Below, one piece after another: positions 5,677 to 7,821 of a stretch of DNA of 7,821 nt. Origin of the DNA: Kiritimatiellia bacterium (lineage in GTDB: Bacteria > Verrucomicrobiota > Kiritimatiellia > RFP12 > UBA1067); the NCBI GenBank assembly GCA_017479035.1, contig JAFVCR010000092.1, forward strand, positions 1-7,821, read 5' to 3'. The notes beneath the pieces were generated by a model. That model did not search any database. It was given only the letters and a program-made list of their open reading frames with translations, and was not told where the DNA came from. Position 1 is the first letter of the stretch. Every line of letters starts with the position of its first letter. A program made the translations under genes and the position numbers.

Positions 5677-6792
5677 ATGACCGAGAGAGAGGCTGCAATC
5701 GCATTCAATATGGTGCCTGACATAGGATACGTCCGCATGCAGGCACTGATCGCCGAAGCCGGCAGTGCCGCTGCTGCATGGGAGCAACTCCCCGAAAAAA
5801 ACGATTGGCAGAAAAAACCTGTGGAGTGGGAGCGCGAAATCGAGAATGCGGAAAAGGCACGTATCAAAATCGTCACGATTTTCGATGAAGAGTATCCATC
5901 TTCGCTGCGCGACCTGCCAAGCCCGCCGCTGTGCCTGTACACGTCCGGCAACATCGCACGCCTTTCCGACAGATGCGTGGCGATGGTAGGCACGCGTTCT
6001 ATGAGTTACTACGGGCGCGAAATGGCGGAGACGATCGCATACGGGCTTGCCATTGCGGGATGGACTGTGGTGTCCGGCCTTGCAGCCGGCATCGACGGCG
6101 CGGCGCACTGGGGCGCGCTGAACGCACACGGCGGCAGGACGGTGGGCGTGCTTGGCGGCGCGTTGGACTGTTTCTATCCGCAGGAGAACCGCGACCTCGG
6201 CAGGATGATCGTGCGCCAAGGAGGATGCGTGGCAAGCGAATATCCGCTGGGCCGCAAGCCAGACTACCGCACGTTCCCGCAGCGCAACCGCATCGTGGCC
6301 GCACTCGTGAAAGGCGTTGTTGCAGTGGAAACGCCCATCAAGGGCGGCACGCTCATCACATGCGATATAGCGGCGGATCTTGGAAGATGCGTAATGGCGG
6401 TGCCCGGCCCCGCAAACGCAAAACTTTCCGCAGGATGCCATCAACTGATCCGCGATGGCGCAACATTGGTGACGAACGTGGACGAAGTGGTGGAGTGCCT
6501 TTCGGAACTTGCGCCGAAACGTGAAGTGCCGGTTCTGCGCCAGCCCCTGGTTCCGCTTGACGTAAAACCGCTGCCGAAACCCGGCAAAGACGCTCCGCAA
6601 CAGCCGCCGAAAGTGGAACTTTCCATCCTCGAAGAGGCCGTGTACAAGCATATTTCCGAGGCCGGATGCACTACAGACAAGATCGCAAACGACCTTAAAC
6701 TGCCCGGGCAGGACGTGAATAAAACGCTTGTTGCTCTGCGCATGAAGAGATTGATCCGCTTCGCCCCCGGCAACCGTGTTTTGCGCGCTTGA
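5677..6792 (+). CDS. dprA: DNA-processing protein DprA (Smf)
   Basis: Length is 371 aa, in the usual range. DprA binds incoming single-stranded DNA in the cytoplasm and loads RecA during natural transformation; the gene is also common in bacteria not known to be competent. Residues 1-40 look like the N-terminal helical (SAM/HhH-like) domain. The Rossmann-like core carries MVGTRSMSYYG (103-113), VVSGLAAGIDGAAH (131-144), VGVLGGALDCFYPQEN (156-171), SEYPLG (187-192), FPQRNRI (200-206), GGTLIT (223-228; commonly SGSLIT) and AVPGP (241-245) with GCHQLIRDGA (253-262). A Pro-rich linker (about 280-312) leads to a winged-helix domain of the DprA C-terminal type (315-370). It starts 23 bp after the GH43-like stop with no promoter visible between, so the two are probably co-transcribed, although their functions are unrelated. 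A dedicated promoter inside the upstream gene cannot be excluded. Confidence 0.95.
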   Translation: MTEREAAIAFNMVPDIGYVRMQALIAEAGSAAAAWEQLPEKNDWQKKPVEWEREIENAEKARIKIVTIFDEEYPSSLRDLPSPPLCLYTSGNIARLSDRCVAMVGTRSMSYYGREMAETIAYGLAIAGWTVVSGLAAGIDGAAHWGALNAHGGRTVGVLGGALDCFYPQENRDLGRMIVRQGGCVASEYPLGRKPDYRTFPQRNRIVAALVKGVVAVETPIKGGTLITCDIAADLGRCVMAVPGPANAKLSAGCHQLIRDGATLVTNVDEVVECLSELAPKREVPVLRQPLVPLDVKPLPKPGKDAPQQPPKVELSILEEAVYKHISEAGCTTDKIANDLKLPGQDVNKTLVALRMKRLIRFAPGNRVLRA

Positions 6793-6798
6793 ACGCAA

Positions 6799-6813
6799 TG
6801 CCGCGCAGCGGCG
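6799..6813 (+). terminator. Short GC hairpin after dprA (weak terminator candidate)
   Basis: TGCCGC and GCGGCG can pair around a 3-nt loop (5 bp plus one G-T), beginning 7 nt after the dprA stop. No T run follows, so this is only a weak candidate for the end of the GH43-dprA transcript. Confidence 0.25.
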
Positions 6814-6817
6814 GCGG

Positions 6818-6833
6818 GCAAACAAATTGTTGC
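6818..6833. repeat. Operator-like dyad upstream of the TPR gene
   Basis: This 16-bp element begins GCAAACAA and ends TTGTTGC, an imperfect dyad with an inner AACAA-A-TTGTT core (6821-6831). Its last four bases are the first four of the -35 box. Compared with the minus-strand reading of 4467-4452 it is identical at 13 of 16 positions and sits in the same place relative to the -35. The regulatory role is inferred. Confidence 0.38.
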
Positions 6834-6858
6834 GGAAAAACGGGTTTTGTGGTAGAAT
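6830..6858 (+). promoter_or_regulatory. Sigma-70-type promoter of the TPR gene
   Basis: TTGCGG (6830-6835), a 17-bp spacer and TAGAAT (6853-6858) give a good promoter, with a predicted start near 6865 and a leader of about 20 nt. The spacer holds the dyad AAAAC-GG-GTTTT (6837-6848). The gene is therefore probably transcribed separately from dprA. Confidence 0.7.
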
Positions 6859-6886
6859 GCTGTAGGCAAACAGGGAGAGCAGTATC

Positions 6887-7821
6887 ATGGCTAACGACGC
6901 AAACGCCCAGAAAGCGCAGAATCTGATGAACAGAGGCCGGCAGGCGATCGAATCGAGGAAGTTCGACCTCGCCATTGAAATGCTTGCACAGGCTCTCAAT
7001 TACGCACCCGACACGCTCGAGGCGCGGCGGCTTTTGCGCGCGGCGCAGATTGCGCGCTACCGCCAGAATCCGGCCACGGGGCTCGGCGCGAAACTGGCAA
7101 GCCTGGGCAACGTGTTCGCTCGCGGCAAGGTGTCCAAACTGGCAAAGAGCGGCAAGGGCGCGGAGGCGATGGCGGAGGCGGAAAAACTCCTTGCGCAGAA
7201 TCCTCTGGATCCGGAAAATATCCGCGTGGCGGTGGAAGCGGCGGAGGCGGCCGGCAAGCCGGAGGCGGCGGCGGTGACCATCGAGGCGGCATACGAGGCA
7301 TCTAAGAACGATACTGGGCTTTTGCAGCAGGTGGCGCAATACTACGCAATGGCAAAGAACTGGACAAAGGCACGCGACGCGTATCAGAAACTTTCGCAGT
7401 TGAAACCGGGCGACCAGCAAATCCTCCAGCAACTCAAAAACGCCGAAGCGCAAGCCACCATGAACAGCGGCTGGACGGAGAACGCCGGCAAGAAAGGCGG
7501 TTTCCAAGCACTCATCGCCAACAAGGAACAGGCCAAGAAACTGGATCAGGCAAACAAGGCGGTTGTGACGGGAGACGATGCCGAGGCTATGATTGCAGAC
7601 CGGCTGGCGGCGATCGAAAAAGAACCCGCCAACATGAACAACTACCGCGCGCTGGCAAGAATCTACGCGCAGAACAAACGCTTCGACGAGGCTGTAGCGA
7701 TTCTTGAAAAGGCCACGGAACTAGGCGGCGCGATGGATCCGGAACTCGACCGCATGATGTCCAACATGAAACTCCAGGCCTACGACCAGAAAGTGGAACA
7801 GGCTTTGCAAGCCGGCGACGA
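6887..7821 (+). CDS. Cytoplasmic TPR-repeat protein (3'-truncated by window edge)
   Basis: The frame is open from the ATG at 6887 to the window end (311 codons seen, no stop), so the C-terminus is missing. GGGAGAG lies 7 nt before the start. There is no signal peptide or membrane segment, so the protein is probably cytoplasmic. It is almost all helical and rich in Ala, Lys, Gln and Glu. TPR-like units are visible at about 9-41 (RGRQAIESRKFDLAIEMLAQAL), 143-175 (VAQYYAMAKNWTKARDAYQKL then LKPGD) and 250-280 (NYRALARIYAQNKRFDEAVAIL). A weaker unit lies near 92-135, and a basic, Gly-containing linker at about 60-90. TPR arrays are protein-protein scaffolds; the partner is unknown and no catalytic domain is seen in this part. 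It has its own promoter and is not obviously tied to dprA. Confidence 0.85.
   Translation, partial: MANDANAQKAQNLMNRGRQAIESRKFDLAIEMLAQALNYAPDTLEARRLLRAAQIARYRQNPATGLGAKLASLGNVFARGKVSKLAKSGKGAEAMAEAEKLLAQNPLDPENIRVAVEAAEAAGKPEAAAVTIEAAYEASKNDTGLLQQVAQYYAMAKNWTKARDAYQKLSQLKPGDQQILQQLKNAEAQATMNSGWTENAGKKGGFQALIANKEQAKKLDQANKAVVTGDDAEAMIADRLAAIEKEPANMNNYRALARIYAQNKRFDEAVAILEKATELGGAMDPELDRMMSNMKLQAYDQKVEQALQAGD

Noticed and set aside
5587..6999. Long open frame of 470 codons on the minus strand opposite dprA.
   Set aside because: It lies antisense to a fully recognisable dprA, has low-complexity Arg/His/Cys-rich composition, and matches no family; it is a GC-rich shadow frame.
1..7821. CRISPR arrays, tRNA or rRNA genes, insertion sequences, phage or defence genes.
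   Set aside because: No spaced direct repeats, tRNA-like folds, transposase or integrase motifs or terminal inverted repeats were seen. The presence of dprA alone does not indicate a mobile or defence region.

Overview
This is an ordinary stretch of bacterial chromosome at a moderately high GC content. It carries six protein genes, of which the first and last run off the window edges. The exported SUMF1/FGE-like protein at the left end, the compact housekeeping operon and the secreted GH43-like enzyme together suggest an uncultured, probably gut or anaerobic bacterium of the PVC group (Kiritimatiellota/Lentisphaerota-like). That placement rests on gene style only, because the window has no rRNA or other marker gene.

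Layout: (1) 2-1177, plus strand: the 3' part of a gene for an exported protein with a formylglycine-generating-enzyme-like domain. (2) 1178-1306: a convergent intergenic region with a perfect 11-bp hairpin. (3) 4388-1307, minus strand: a tight operon accD-accA-purF, with gaps of 7 and 18 bp. It encodes both carboxyltransferase subunits of acetyl-CoA carboxylase (malonyl-CoA for fatty acid synthesis) and a PurF-family amidophosphoribosyltransferase (first step of purine synthesis). (4) 4389-4528: a divergent control region with two near-consensus sigma-70-type promoters facing away from each other. (5) 4529-6792, plus strand: a secreted GH43-like glycosidase followed 23 bp later by dprA, the DNA-processing protein that loads RecA on incoming single-stranded DNA. 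(6) 6793-6886: an intergenic region with a third good promoter. (7) 6887-window end, plus strand: the 5' part of a gene for a cytoplasmic TPR-repeat protein.

I found no mobile element, CRISPR array, tRNA or defence system, and I do not think the window holds a new multi-gene system. The points most worth a second look are these. The PurF-like enzyme keeps all four Fe-S cysteines and the PRPP loop, but its glutaminase domain has lost Arg, Asn and Asp residues used for glutamine binding and catalysis, while keeping a Cys at position 5. The GH43-like enzyme lacks the usual Asp base. A 16-bp A/T-rich dyad occurs in the same position relative to the -35 box of the accD and TPR-gene promoters.
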